Of a stretch of DNA of 64,000 nucleotides, positions 1-7,275 are shown piece by piece (within the stretch, counting starts at the first letter, position 1; each line of letters starts with the position of its first letter). The notes under the pieces are model-generated. The model saw nothing but the letters and a program-made list of their open reading frames with translations, was not told the origin of the DNA and did not search any database. The DNA lies in contig JACJYC010000006.1 of NCBI GenBank assembly GCA_020636325.1, positions 1-64,000 of the forward strand, given 5' to 3'. The translations under genes were made by a program, and so were the position numbers. This DNA comes from Lewinellaceae bacterium. Its GTDB lineage: Bacteria > Bacteroidota > Bacteroidia > Chitinophagales > Saprospiraceae.

Positions 1-117
1 CTCCCCCTCTCCCAATTGTCCATACCGGGACAGTTCCCCCAAAAATCAACCCGCCGTGCATCCCCTCTCCCTCAGAATTGTTCTTATCTTCGTTTCAGGC
101 CACCAACCTCTACCCGT

Positions 118-1431
118 ATGCGCATTGCAATTATTGGAAACGGCATCAGCGGCATCACCGCGGCAAGGACCATCCGGAAGCGGAGCAACGCCGACATTGT
201 CGTGATCTCCGCCGAAACCGATTATTTCTTTTCCCGCACCGCCCTGATGTACGTCTATATGGGGCATCTGCGTTTTGAGGACACGCAGCCCTACGAACCC
301 TGGTTTTGGGAGAAGAACCGGATAGAACTGCTCCGCAACTGGGTGGACCGGGTCGATTTTGCCAATAAATCCATCCAGTTCGCCACCGGCAAAATGGCCT
401 ATGACAAGCTCATTCTGGCCACCGGTTCCAAATCCAACCGGTTCGGGTGGCCCGGACAGGACCTCAGGCGGGTAAGCGGGCTGTATTCCTACCAGGATCT
501 TGAGAAAATGGAGTCCTACAGCCACGATCTGCGGCATGCGGTGATTGTCGGCGGCGGCCTGATCGGCATTGAAATGGCCGAGATGTTCCGCTCCCGCGGT
601 ATCGGCGTCACCTTCCTGGTCCGCGAAGCCGGCTATTGGGACATGGTGCTGCCCCCGGAAGAGTCCGCCATGGTCGGCCGCCATATCCGCGAACACGGCA
701 TCGACCTGCGGCTGAACGCCGAACTCCGCGAAATCGTGGACGACGGCCAGGGCCGGGCCTGCGCCGTCATCACCAATAGCGGCGAACGGATCGATTGCCA
801 GTACGTCGGCCTCACGGCGGGGGTCAGCCCCAATGTGGATTTCCTCCGGGAAGCTGGCCTGGAGATCGGCAAGGGCATTCTGGTCAATGAATTCCTCGAA
901 ACCAATATCCCCGATGTATACGCCGTCGGCGATTGCGCCCAGCTCCGCGAACCCCGGCCCGGCCGCAAGCCCATCGAAGCCGTCTGGTATACCGGCCGCA
1001 TGATGGGAGAGGCGGTCGCCTGGACCATCACCGGCCGCCGGACCGCCTATGACCCCGGCATCTGGTTCAATTCCGCCAAATTCCTGGACATTGAATACCA
1101 GGTTTACGGCGAAGTGCCGGTAAAGCTTGCAGATGGGCAGGCCGCCCTGTACTGGGAACACCCCGATGGAAAGCGCAGCATCCGGTTGGTCTATGAACAG
1201 GCGGGCGGGGCGGTCATCGGCTTCAACCTGATGGGGGTGCGCTTCCGCCACGAGGTCTGCGACCGCTGGATCCGGACCAAAACCCCGGTGGAAGAGGTGC
1301 TGCAAAACCTCGGCGCCGCCAATTTCGACCCGGAATTTTACGGTCAATTCGAATCGGAATTGGTAAAAGACTACAACAGCCGGACAGGGAAGCGCGTGGA
1401 GTTGAAGAAGCGGCGGGGGATGAGGAACTGA
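118..1431 (+). CDS. FAD/NAD(P)-dependent oxidoreductase
   Basis: A flavoprotein of the pyridine-nucleotide disulfide reductase fold that should move electrons between NAD(P)H and a partner. The ATG at 118 opens directly on the FAD-binding glycine motif GNGISG (residues 7-12). The reading frame is open upstream of this ATG but has no family similarity there, so I start here. A second dinucleotide motif, VGGGLIGIE, lies near residue 143, and the C-terminal FAD motif AVGDC near 269. Length (437 aa) is normal for the family. No CxxxxC redox disulfide is visible next to the first motif, so a disulfide reductase is unlikely; a nitrite-reductase/rubredoxin-reductase type is possible. The next gene on the same strand is a membrane polyferredoxin, a plausible electron partner. 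The stop codon lies inside a GAGGAACT/GAGGAATC tandem array. Confidence 0.85.
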   Translation: MRIAIIGNGISGITAARTIRKRSNADIVVISAETDYFFSRTALMYVYMGHLRFEDTQPYEPWFWEKNRIELLRNWVDRVDFANKSIQFATGKMAYDKLILATGSKSNRFGWPGQDLRRVSGLYSYQDLEKMESYSHDLRHAVIVGGGLIGIEMAEMFRSRGIGVTFLVREAGYWDMVLPPEESAMVGRHIREHGIDLRLNAELREIVDDGQGRACAVITNSGERIDCQYVGLTAGVSPNVDFLREAGLEIGKGILVNEFLETNIPDVYAVGDCAQLREPRPGRKPIEAVWYTGRMMGEAVAWTITGRRTAYDPGIWFNSAKFLDIEYQVYGEVPVKLADGQAALYWEHPDGKRSIRLVYEQAGGAVIGFNLMGVRFRHEVCDRWIRTKTPVEEVLQNLGAANFDPEFYGQFESELVKDYNSRTGKRVELKKRRGMRN

Positions 1432-1497
1432 GGAATAGAGGAATCGAGGAATCGAGGAACTGAGGAACTGAGGAATCGAGGAACTGAGGAATCGCCG
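1418..1497. repeat. Stop-dense 8-bp array (GAGGAATC/GAGGAACT)
   Basis: About nine imperfect copies of an 8-bp word read GAGGAACT or GAGGAATC. The array supplies the TGA stop of the upstream oxidoreductase. Related copies occur at 21415-21462 and 59924-59965. Confidence 0.9.
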
Positions 1498-1570
1498 CCT
1501 TTGCTCTTTTGGAGCTATGGCGGCCGAAGGAAGAATCGGTTTAAAGATGGATTCGCAACAACCAAGGTCC

Positions 1571-1612
1571 GCAGGACCAAAACATCTGTCAGGTCCAGCG
1601 GACCGCAATATC
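1571..1612. repeat. Paired GGTCC/GGACC palindromes
   Basis: Two short imperfect palindromes with GGTCC and GGACC arms around three-base centres follow each other and share flanking text (AACATCTGT / AATATCTGT). They lie just before the start codon of the polyferredoxin gene and could form small hairpins in its leader. Confidence 0.55.
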
Positions 1613-1615
1613 TGT

Positions 1616-3202
1616 ATGAAAGACGTAACCAACCTAAGCCTGTCCCTCGTCACCCCACCGGCTTTCCGGCTGAATACCGGGCAAAAACTGGGGCTGACGA
1701 CTGCCGTACTCGGCATCGTTCTGTTGCTGCTGGCGCTGTTCGGCGTGCACTTTCCCTCAACCGGCGCTTTTCTGGCCTTGTCGCTGGGACTGATGGCGGC
1801 GGGCGGGGTGTGGTATGCCCGGTCGGCCTATGACCACGAACCGGCCGGCATCAGAAACAACGGTGTCTGGCACCGGAACCTCACCGGGCGGGGCGCCTTC
1901 GCCTGGGGGCTGGGCATTGCGCTGACGGCGCTCTACGTCCTGCTGTACTGGTTTCCGCAATACCTCGGCCTTGGCCAGGACGGCGCGCCCAATACCGGGT
2001 TGATCGCCCTGTTCGACCCCTTGTGCATGGCGCTGGAAGGGCACGCTGCCAGCCAGTGGTTTGTTTACGGCACGTTGTATACCCTGGCCATTCTGGTGAT
2101 GGGGTACAAGTTCATCCGGAAGTACCGGCACAACCGATACCAGGTGATCCGGACGATTTCGGTGATGTTCTTCCAATTGGGGTTCGCATTCCTGCTGCCC
2201 GAGATCCTGCTGGGGTTGAACAAGCCCTACAATGATTTCAAGAACATGTGGCCGCTCAACTACTATTTTTTTGAGGGCTGGCATATCAAGGAACTGATCG
2301 GCAGCGGCACACTGGGGCTGTTCATGCTCGTTTGGGGCGTGCTGATGATCCTGCTGATCTCGCCGGTTTTGACGTGGTTTTACGGCAAGCGCTGGTATTG
2401 TTCCTGGGTTTGCGGTTGCGGCGGTCTGGCGGAGACGGCGGGCGACCCGTTCCGGCACCTGTCCGACAAGCGCGTGAAGGCCTGGCGTATCGAGCGCTGG
2501 ATGATCCACCTGGTGCTGGTTTTCGCTACCGCCATGACGATCGCGGTGCTGTACGGCGTATTGCACCAGGCGAAGGACGCCTACCTGATCACGAAAGCCC
2601 ATTTCGTGTGGGGTCTCACCGGGATATTTGTACTGCTGGCGGCGTTCCTGTTCCTGCGGCCGAAATATTTCAAAAACCTGGCGCCCGTGGCCAAATGGAC
2701 GGCTTTGGGGGTAGCGGCGCTCCTGCTGGTCTTCCTCTGGACCGCCTACCTCAAAGGCAGCTCCCGCGTCTTTTTCATGAGTCCCGAACCCTTGCGCAAG
2801 TGGTACGGCTTTTTGATCGGCTCGGCCTTTTCCGGGGTGATCGGCGTTGGTTTTTACCCGTTGATGGGCAGCAGGGTCTGGTGCCGGTTCGGATGCCCGA
2901 TGGCGGCCATTCTGGGGATCCAGCAGAAATTCTTATCCCGCTTCCGGATCACCACCAACGGCGGCCAGTGCATCTCCTGCGGCAATTGCTCCGCTTACTG
3001 CGAAATGGGCATTGATGTGCGGGCCTATGCCCAGAAGGGCCAGGATGTGGTGCGGGCTTCGTGCGTAGGCTGCGGCATCTGTGCAGCCGTTTGTCCAAGG
3101 GGCGTTCTGCGGCTGGAGAACAGCGCCGCCGACGTGAGCGAGCGGGCAGGCGAATTGCGGGCGCTGCGGATCTCGGAGGCTGGGGTAAAAGTTGTCAGTT
3201 GA
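1616..3202 (+). CDS. Membrane 4Fe-4S polyferredoxin (NosR/CcoG-like)
   Basis: An integral inner-membrane protein with several predicted transmembrane helices and two C-terminal ferredoxin clusters. Cysteine-rich membrane motifs occur as CSWVCGC (near residue 261) and CRFGCP (near 423). The two [4Fe-4S] motifs are CISCGNCSAYC (near 452) and CVGCGICAAVCP (near 483). This pattern is typical of NapH/NosR/CcoG-type electron carriers, which pass electrons through the membrane to a partner reductase. I chose ATG 1616 because the upstream in-frame codons read through repeat palindromes. The oxidoreductase upstream may be the electron donor. The last residues (VVS) and the TGA come from a GTTGTCAGTTGACAG-type repeat. 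The final acceptor is not visible in this window. Confidence 0.8.
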   Translation: MKDVTNLSLSLVTPPAFRLNTGQKLGLTTAVLGIVLLLLALFGVHFPSTGAFLALSLGLMAAGGVWYARSAYDHEPAGIRNNGVWHRNLTGRGAFAWGLGIALTALYVLLYWFPQYLGLGQDGAPNTGLIALFDPLCMALEGHAASQWFVYGTLYTLAILVMGYKFIRKYRHNRYQVIRTISVMFFQLGFAFLLPEILLGLNKPYNDFKNMWPLNYYFFEGWHIKELIGSGTLGLFMLVWGVLMILLISPVLTWFYGKRWYCSWVCGCGGLAETAGDPFRHLSDKRVKAWRIERWMIHLVLVFATAMTIAVLYGVLHQAKDAYLITKAHFVWGLTGIFVLLAAFLFLRPKYFKNLAPVAKWTALGVAALLLVFLWTAYLKGSSRVFFMSPEPLRKWYGFLIGSAFSGVIGVGFYPLMGSRVWCRFGCPMAAILGIQQKFLSRFRITTNGGQCISCGNCSAYCEMGIDVRAYAQKGQDVVRASCVGCGICAAVCPRGVLRLENSAADVSERAGELRALRISEAGVKVVS

Positions 3203-3559
3203 CAGAGGTCAGTGATCAGTTGGGGCAAAAGGCAGAAATTCGACTTGATAACGGGCGCCTACATCAACAACCTGCAATTATGTAATTATCAATCATCAAT
3301 CAAACCCCTCCAGCCGCAATTTTGGCTATGTGCAACATCCCGGATGTCTTCCACCCAGTAAATAGCCGTGCGGGCAGCTGTATCAAGGTTAAAGGCTAAA
3401 GAAGCCAAAAGGCTGCAGTGGAGACTTTATAATTGGTAACAACGAAATTTTGAATGAACAATGGTTTTGAAAAAACGATTGTTCAAATTTTTTAACCACA
3501 ATTTGTACCGTAAGTTGATTGAATATGAAGCTGTAACAGGCGCCAGGCAATAAAACCCT
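3203..3559. other. Intergenic region with repeat words, no gene
   Basis: No supported gene. It starts with GTCAGT-type repeat text after the polyferredoxin stop. It also carries a word (3385-3413, AAGGTTAAAGG then AAGAAGCC) that recurs at 4384-4428, so the two copies flank the lipoprotein gene in the same orientation. The word is the complement of the CTTCTTTAACC arrays at 13353 and 16284. The right half (3420-3530) is A+T-rich. Confidence 0.7.
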
Positions 3560-4252
3560 TCACCGTTTCCGCCCAAATACAAAACTGATGCCCGCGGCCG
3601 CCGAAGCCGGGAAAGTCCGGGCTTCACTCCTGGAGGAAAGCCCCACGAAGGCGGGCCGGAACGGCATGCCTACCGTAAAATCGAACCGGAAGGTCCGCGA
3701 GCCCAGGCCGACCATCAGACCGGGCTCAAGGGTGAGGTATCCTGAATTGATCGGATCATTCGTTCCGTCGAGATGGCGGCCTTTATAAGAGAAATAATTG
3801 GCCTTGAAAACGGCGATCAGGTCTCCTTTCACACCTTTGAAAATGGTTCCGCCGGTAACGCCGCCGTTGACTTGCAGGAAGGGCCTGTAAAAATCTCCCC
3901 GGTAGGATTTCGCCGTATGGGTGCTGTCGGTATATTCAAAATTGGAACCGAAACCCAGACCGGCCAGGAAGAAGGCCTTACCAGGCACGATATAACCGGC
4001 GCCGAGTTCAAATTCCCGGGGCCTGTATTCCAGGATACCCCCGTTGTAAAGGGCCACCATGCCGATCTTATCGGATATTGAGACGGCTGCCTTCAGTGTT
4101 GCGCCGGAACTCCCCACATTTCCTGACAGGTGAAGCTCCCCTTTGTCCCGGAACAAAGCTGCGTTAAAGGAAGGTTGGTAATAGCGGTAGGTACCGCAAG
4201 ATGCCGATAAAACGGCAATCGCTGCGACGATTATGCACGGCAGTATTTTCAT
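3560..4252 (-). CDS. Putative outer-membrane lipoprotein
   Basis: A 230-residue protein with a lipoprotein signal (hydrophobic stretch, then LSASC, lipidated Cys at residue 19). The rest alternates glycine and aromatic residues in short amphipathic strands (for example LFRDKGELHLSG, FRFDFTVGMPF) and ends in ISFVFGRKR, as in small outer-membrane beta-barrel or porin-like families of Bacteroidota. I do not recognise a specific family. It stands alone, convergent with the polyferredoxin gene. A surface or periplasm-facing structural or transport role is inference. Confidence 0.7.
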   Translation of the reverse strand: MKILPCIIVAAIAVLSASCGTYRYYQPSFNAALFRDKGELHLSGNVGSSGATLKAAVSISDKIGMVALYNGGILEYRPREFELGAGYIVPGKAFFLAGLGFGSNFEYTDSTHTAKSYRGDFYRPFLQVNGGVTGGTIFKGVKGDLIAVFKANYFSYKGRHLDGTNDPINSGYLTLEPGLMVGLGSRTFRFDFTVGMPFRPAFVGLSSRSEARTFPASAAAGISFVFGRKR

Positions 4253-4439
4253 GGCATTCTTTTTTCGGAAAAATCGGGCGGCAGGATAGCTGGCTTCTGC
4301 CGGTAAGGAGAGGGAGGGAAATAGTTGAGTGGGGTGTTGGTGCGAAGATAGGCAAAAATGAAGTCATGGGTTGTAGCCTTATTAAGGTTAAAGGATAAAG
4401 TAGAAAGGTTAAAGAAGCCAAAAGGCAACGGATTTCGAA
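4253..4439. other. Intergenic region with second copy of the GGTTAAAGG word
   Basis: Upstream region of the lipoprotein gene. Positions 4384-4428 repeat the word also seen at 3385-3413. No gene supported. Confidence 0.6.
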
Positions 4440-5012
4440 GAGATAATTACCTGTCTGAACATGTTTACAATTCGTTCGGATATTACGAAATCGGATTTAT
4501 AGACAGCTTTCTAATCAATGATATTGTTAATATTGAAAACGCTGATGAAAAGGTTATTGCTATGTTCGATAGTGTAGGACTATTCCCCCAAGGCACCCCA
4601 TTCAGAACAAATGAAAGTCCAAAATTTTTATCGAATCCGCTCACAACTGTTTTTTTCGATTCAAATGAAGTTTATCTTCCCTTTTCTCTTGACCACCTCC
4701 CAGCGTGCAATGATCGTTGAAATCGATTCATCCATGATCGTTTCTACCATGGAGCCAGCATCTTTTATGTTGTTCAGCGTCTACCCCAACCCGGCCTCAG
4801 AAACAGTCCATATCCAATGCAGCGCCTCCGGTGAGCCGATAGAAATCCACATTTACGACATGGTCGGAAAGGAATGGTTTACACAAAATATCCCTAAATC
4901 GGCCCAGGTGGAAACCCTGGACGTGGATGTGCAAAACTGGCCGCCCGGGGTAAATCTGGTCAGCCTGGTTTGCGGGGTGCAACAGGTTATTCGGAGGGTG
5001 GTGGTCAGTTAA
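4440..5012 (+). pseudogene. Decayed gene ending in a T9SS type A sorting domain
   Basis: The last 80 residues (about 4770-5012) form a clear type A T9SS C-terminal domain: FSVYPNPASETVHIQ, IYDMVGKE, WPPGVNLVSL. In T9SS bacteria this domain directs export across the outer membrane. It lacks an attached secreted body and signal peptide. A-T-rich coding-like sequence upstream (4440-4720) is in another frame and reads as a short peptide without a known family. I infer a truncated and frameshifted remnant of a secreted protein. It could instead be a recently assembled short ORF. The stop TAA falls in a GGTCAGTTAA repeat word shared with the end of the polyferredoxin gene. Confidence 0.6.
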
Positions 5013-5055
5013 TCGCCCGTCTGCCGGTATCCCGTTGCCAGAGCGGCTTCGTCAG

Positions 5056-5128
5056 GCAGAGACTGACAACTGACCCCCTCCTCCGCTGAAGCTACGGCGG
5101 GCGGAGACTGACAACTGACAACTGGTAT
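5056..5128. repeat. GACAACTGACA array with a palindrome
   Basis: Copies of ACTGACAACTGAC flank a CCGC..GAAGC..GCGGGCGG palindrome of the dispersed GCCGAAGC family. The array abuts the stop codon of prfC, and in prfC sense it reads CAGTTGTCAGTTGTCAGTC. Confidence 0.8.
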
Positions 5129-6709
5129 CTAAAACTCGCTGGTAAAATGAAACTCCACCTCCGGGTGATTCTCCTGGGCCATTTTCAGCATCCAGGCGGA
5201 TTCGGCGAGGAAAACGAGGTTATCTTCCGTATCCTTGGCGATATCGCGGCGGCGGCGTGACAGGAATTCCTTGAACGCGGCCTGGTCCTTGCAACTCACC
5301 CAGCAGGCTTTGTAGAGGTTGACGGGCTCGTAGCTGCATTTGGCGCCGTATTCGTTCTCCAGGCGGTACTGGATGACGTCGAACTGGAGGGCGCCGACCG
5401 TGCCGATGATCTTGCGGCCGTCGCTTTCGCGGACGAACATCTGGGCGACCCCTTCGTCCATCAGCTCGTCGAGGCCCTTGTTGAGCTGTTTCGACTTCAT
5501 CGGGTCGGCGTTGTTGACGTAGCGGAACTGCTCCGGCGAGAAGCTCGGGATGCCCTTGAAATGGAGCGGTTCGCCCTCCGACAAGGCGTCGCCGATCTTG
5601 AAATTGCCGCTGTCGTAGAGGCCCACCACGTCGCCGGGAAAGGCCTCGTCGATCACCGTTTTTTTATCGGCCATGAAGGAGGTCGGGTTGGAGAATTTCA
5701 GCGACCGCGCCTGCCGGACGTGATAATAGTTGGTATTGCGCTGGAAAATCCCGGAACAGATGCGCATAAAGGCGATCCGGTCGCGGTGCTTGGGGTCCAT
5801 GTTGGCGTGGATCTTGAAGACGAAACCCGAAAATTTGTCCTCGTCCGGTTTGACGGGCCGTTCCTCCGCGGGCCGCGGCTGGGGTGGGGGCGCTACCTCC
5901 ACGAAACAGTCCAGCAATTCCTTGACGCCGAAATTGTTGACGGCACTGCCGAAAAAGACAGGCGACACCTCGCCGTTCAGATAAACCTCCCGTTCGAACG
6001 GCGGGTAGACCTCCTCGATGGTATGCACCTCGTCCCGCAGCTCTTTGGCGGGCCCCGGGCCGACTTCCTTTTCGAGGCGCGGATCCGACAGGTCGCGGAT
6101 CTCGATGATCTCTTCCTCCACCTGTTTGCCGTGCGGCCGGAACAGCACCAGCTTGCGTTCGTACAGGTTGTACACGCCCTTGAAGGTTTGCCCCATGCCG
6201 ATGGGCCAGCTCAGGGGGCGCACGGTGAGGCCGAGTTTGAGCTCCACTTCGTCCAGCAGGTCGAAGGCGTCCTTTCCTTCCCGGTCGAGCTTGTTGATGA
6301 AGACGATGATGGGCGTATTGCGCATGCGGCAGACTTCGACCAGTTTTTCGGTCTGTTCCTCCACCCCTTTGGCCACGTCGATGACCACGATCACGGAATC
6401 TACGGCGGTCAGGGTGCGGTAGGTGTCCTCGGCAAAGTCCTTGTGGCCGGGGGTATCCAGGATGTTGATCTTGAGGTCGCGGTATTCGAAGGCCATAACG
6501 GAGGTAGCTACGGAGATACCCCGTTGCCGCTCAATGTCCATAAAGTCGGACGTAGCGTGCTTCTTGATCTTGTTGGACTTGACCGCCCCGGCGATCTGGA
6601 TGGCGCCGCCGAACAGCAGCAGCTTTTCGGTCAGGGTCGTCTTCCCGGCATCCGGGTGGCTGATGATGGCAAAAGTCCTGCGTTTATTGATTTCCTGGAT
6701 CAAACTCAT
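5129..6709 (-). CDS. prfC: Peptide chain release factor 3
   Basis: A GTPase that recycles RF1/RF2 from the ribosome after translation termination. The P-loop SHPDAGKT is at residues 17-24, followed by the switch motif DTPGHKDF and the NKLD specificity motif. Length (526 aa) matches the E. coli protein (529). The ATG at 6709 (MSLIQEINKRR) is chosen because the family begins there; the longer frame upstream is repeat-derived. A -7 element lies at 6731-6738 on the same strand, which would give a leader of only about 15 nt. It is a single-gene unit. Confidence 0.97.
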   Translation of the reverse strand: MSLIQEINKRRTFAIISHPDAGKTTLTEKLLLFGGAIQIAGAVKSNKIKKHATSDFMDIERQRGISVATSVMAFEYRDLKINILDTPGHKDFAEDTYRTLTAVDSVIVVIDVAKGVEEQTEKLVEVCRMRNTPIIVFINKLDREGKDAFDLLDEVELKLGLTVRPLSWPIGMGQTFKGVYNLYERKLVLFRPHGKQVEEEIIEIRDLSDPRLEKEVGPGPAKELRDEVHTIEEVYPPFEREVYLNGEVSPVFFGSAVNNFGVKELLDCFVEVAPPPQPRPAEERPVKPDEDKFSGFVFKIHANMDPKHRDRIAFMRICSGIFQRNTNYYHVRQARSLKFSNPTSFMADKKTVIDEAFPGDVVGLYDSGNFKIGDALSEGEPLHFKGIPSFSPEQFRYVNNADPMKSKQLNKGLDELMDEGVAQMFVRESDGRKIIGTVGALQFDVIQYRLENEYGAKCSYEPVNLYKACWVSCKDQAAFKEFLSRRRRDIAKDTEDNLVFLAESAWMLKMAQENHPEVEFHFTSEF

Positions 6710-6730
6710 ATCGCTGAAAAAATGAAGGCG

Positions 6731-6738
6731 CAAAGGTA
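6731..6738 (-). promoter_or_regulatory. Promoter -7 element for prfC
   Basis: Read on the minus strand this is TACCTTTG, which fits the Bacteroidota TAnnTTTG consensus. No good -33 TTG is visible at the usual spacing. Confidence 0.5.
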
Positions 6739-6789
6739 GAATTTTTTTGGAAGTGTTGCTGTGCTGCAGTCGGCTCCATAGGAATCCCT

Positions 6790-7275
6790 TTGGGACAGTC
6801 ATTAGTCGGCAGTCCTCAGTCGGCAGTTGGCAGTCCAGGTTCCAGTCATTCAGTTGGCAGTCGCCAGCAACCTCCGCCCGCCATAGATCACCAGGAACGA
6901 AGGCCTGCAACATCCAGCTTACCAATCCCTACGCTGTGCTCCGGGCTTAGTAATCTGCCTCCAATCCAGCAGCCTCCGTCCGCCATAGCTCCTCAAGAGC
7001 GCCAGCATCCACCACGCCTCAGCGTGGCAGCATCCAGTATCCAGCATCCAACAACTACCACCCACTCACTCAAAACCGCCGTCTGCTCAATACCGTTTGC
7101 GGTGGCGCCGTTTCGCCTGCATCTTTGTCTCGGTTTTAAGAAATCACCCGAAAAACCAAAATTCGTACCCAGACCAAATGAATTCTATGCTGCGTTCCCC
7201 CTTGCCGGCGGTCGTTCTAAGCGGAAGCGTTCCGACCCGGATGCTGACCGCCGGCAAAATGCCCCTGAACGCGAC
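6790..7275. other. Intergenic repeat-rich region
   Basis: No supported gene. It holds a GGCAGTC-type array (about 6800-6870), two related CCTCCG.CCGCCATAG segments, CCAGCATCC words (7000-7050), and a CCACGC/GCGTGG palindrome at 7012-7027. It lies between the prfC promoter and the stop of the phosphatase gene. Confidence 0.7.

Noticed and set aside
46..1716. A 556-codon minus-strand frame opposite the oxidoreductase
   Set aside because: Shadow of the real gene; part of it is the array read as a Phe-Leu-Ser-Ser-Ile-Pro repeat.
5561..6739. A long + strand frame opposite prfC
   Set aside because: prfC is certain and the frame is its complement with no motif.
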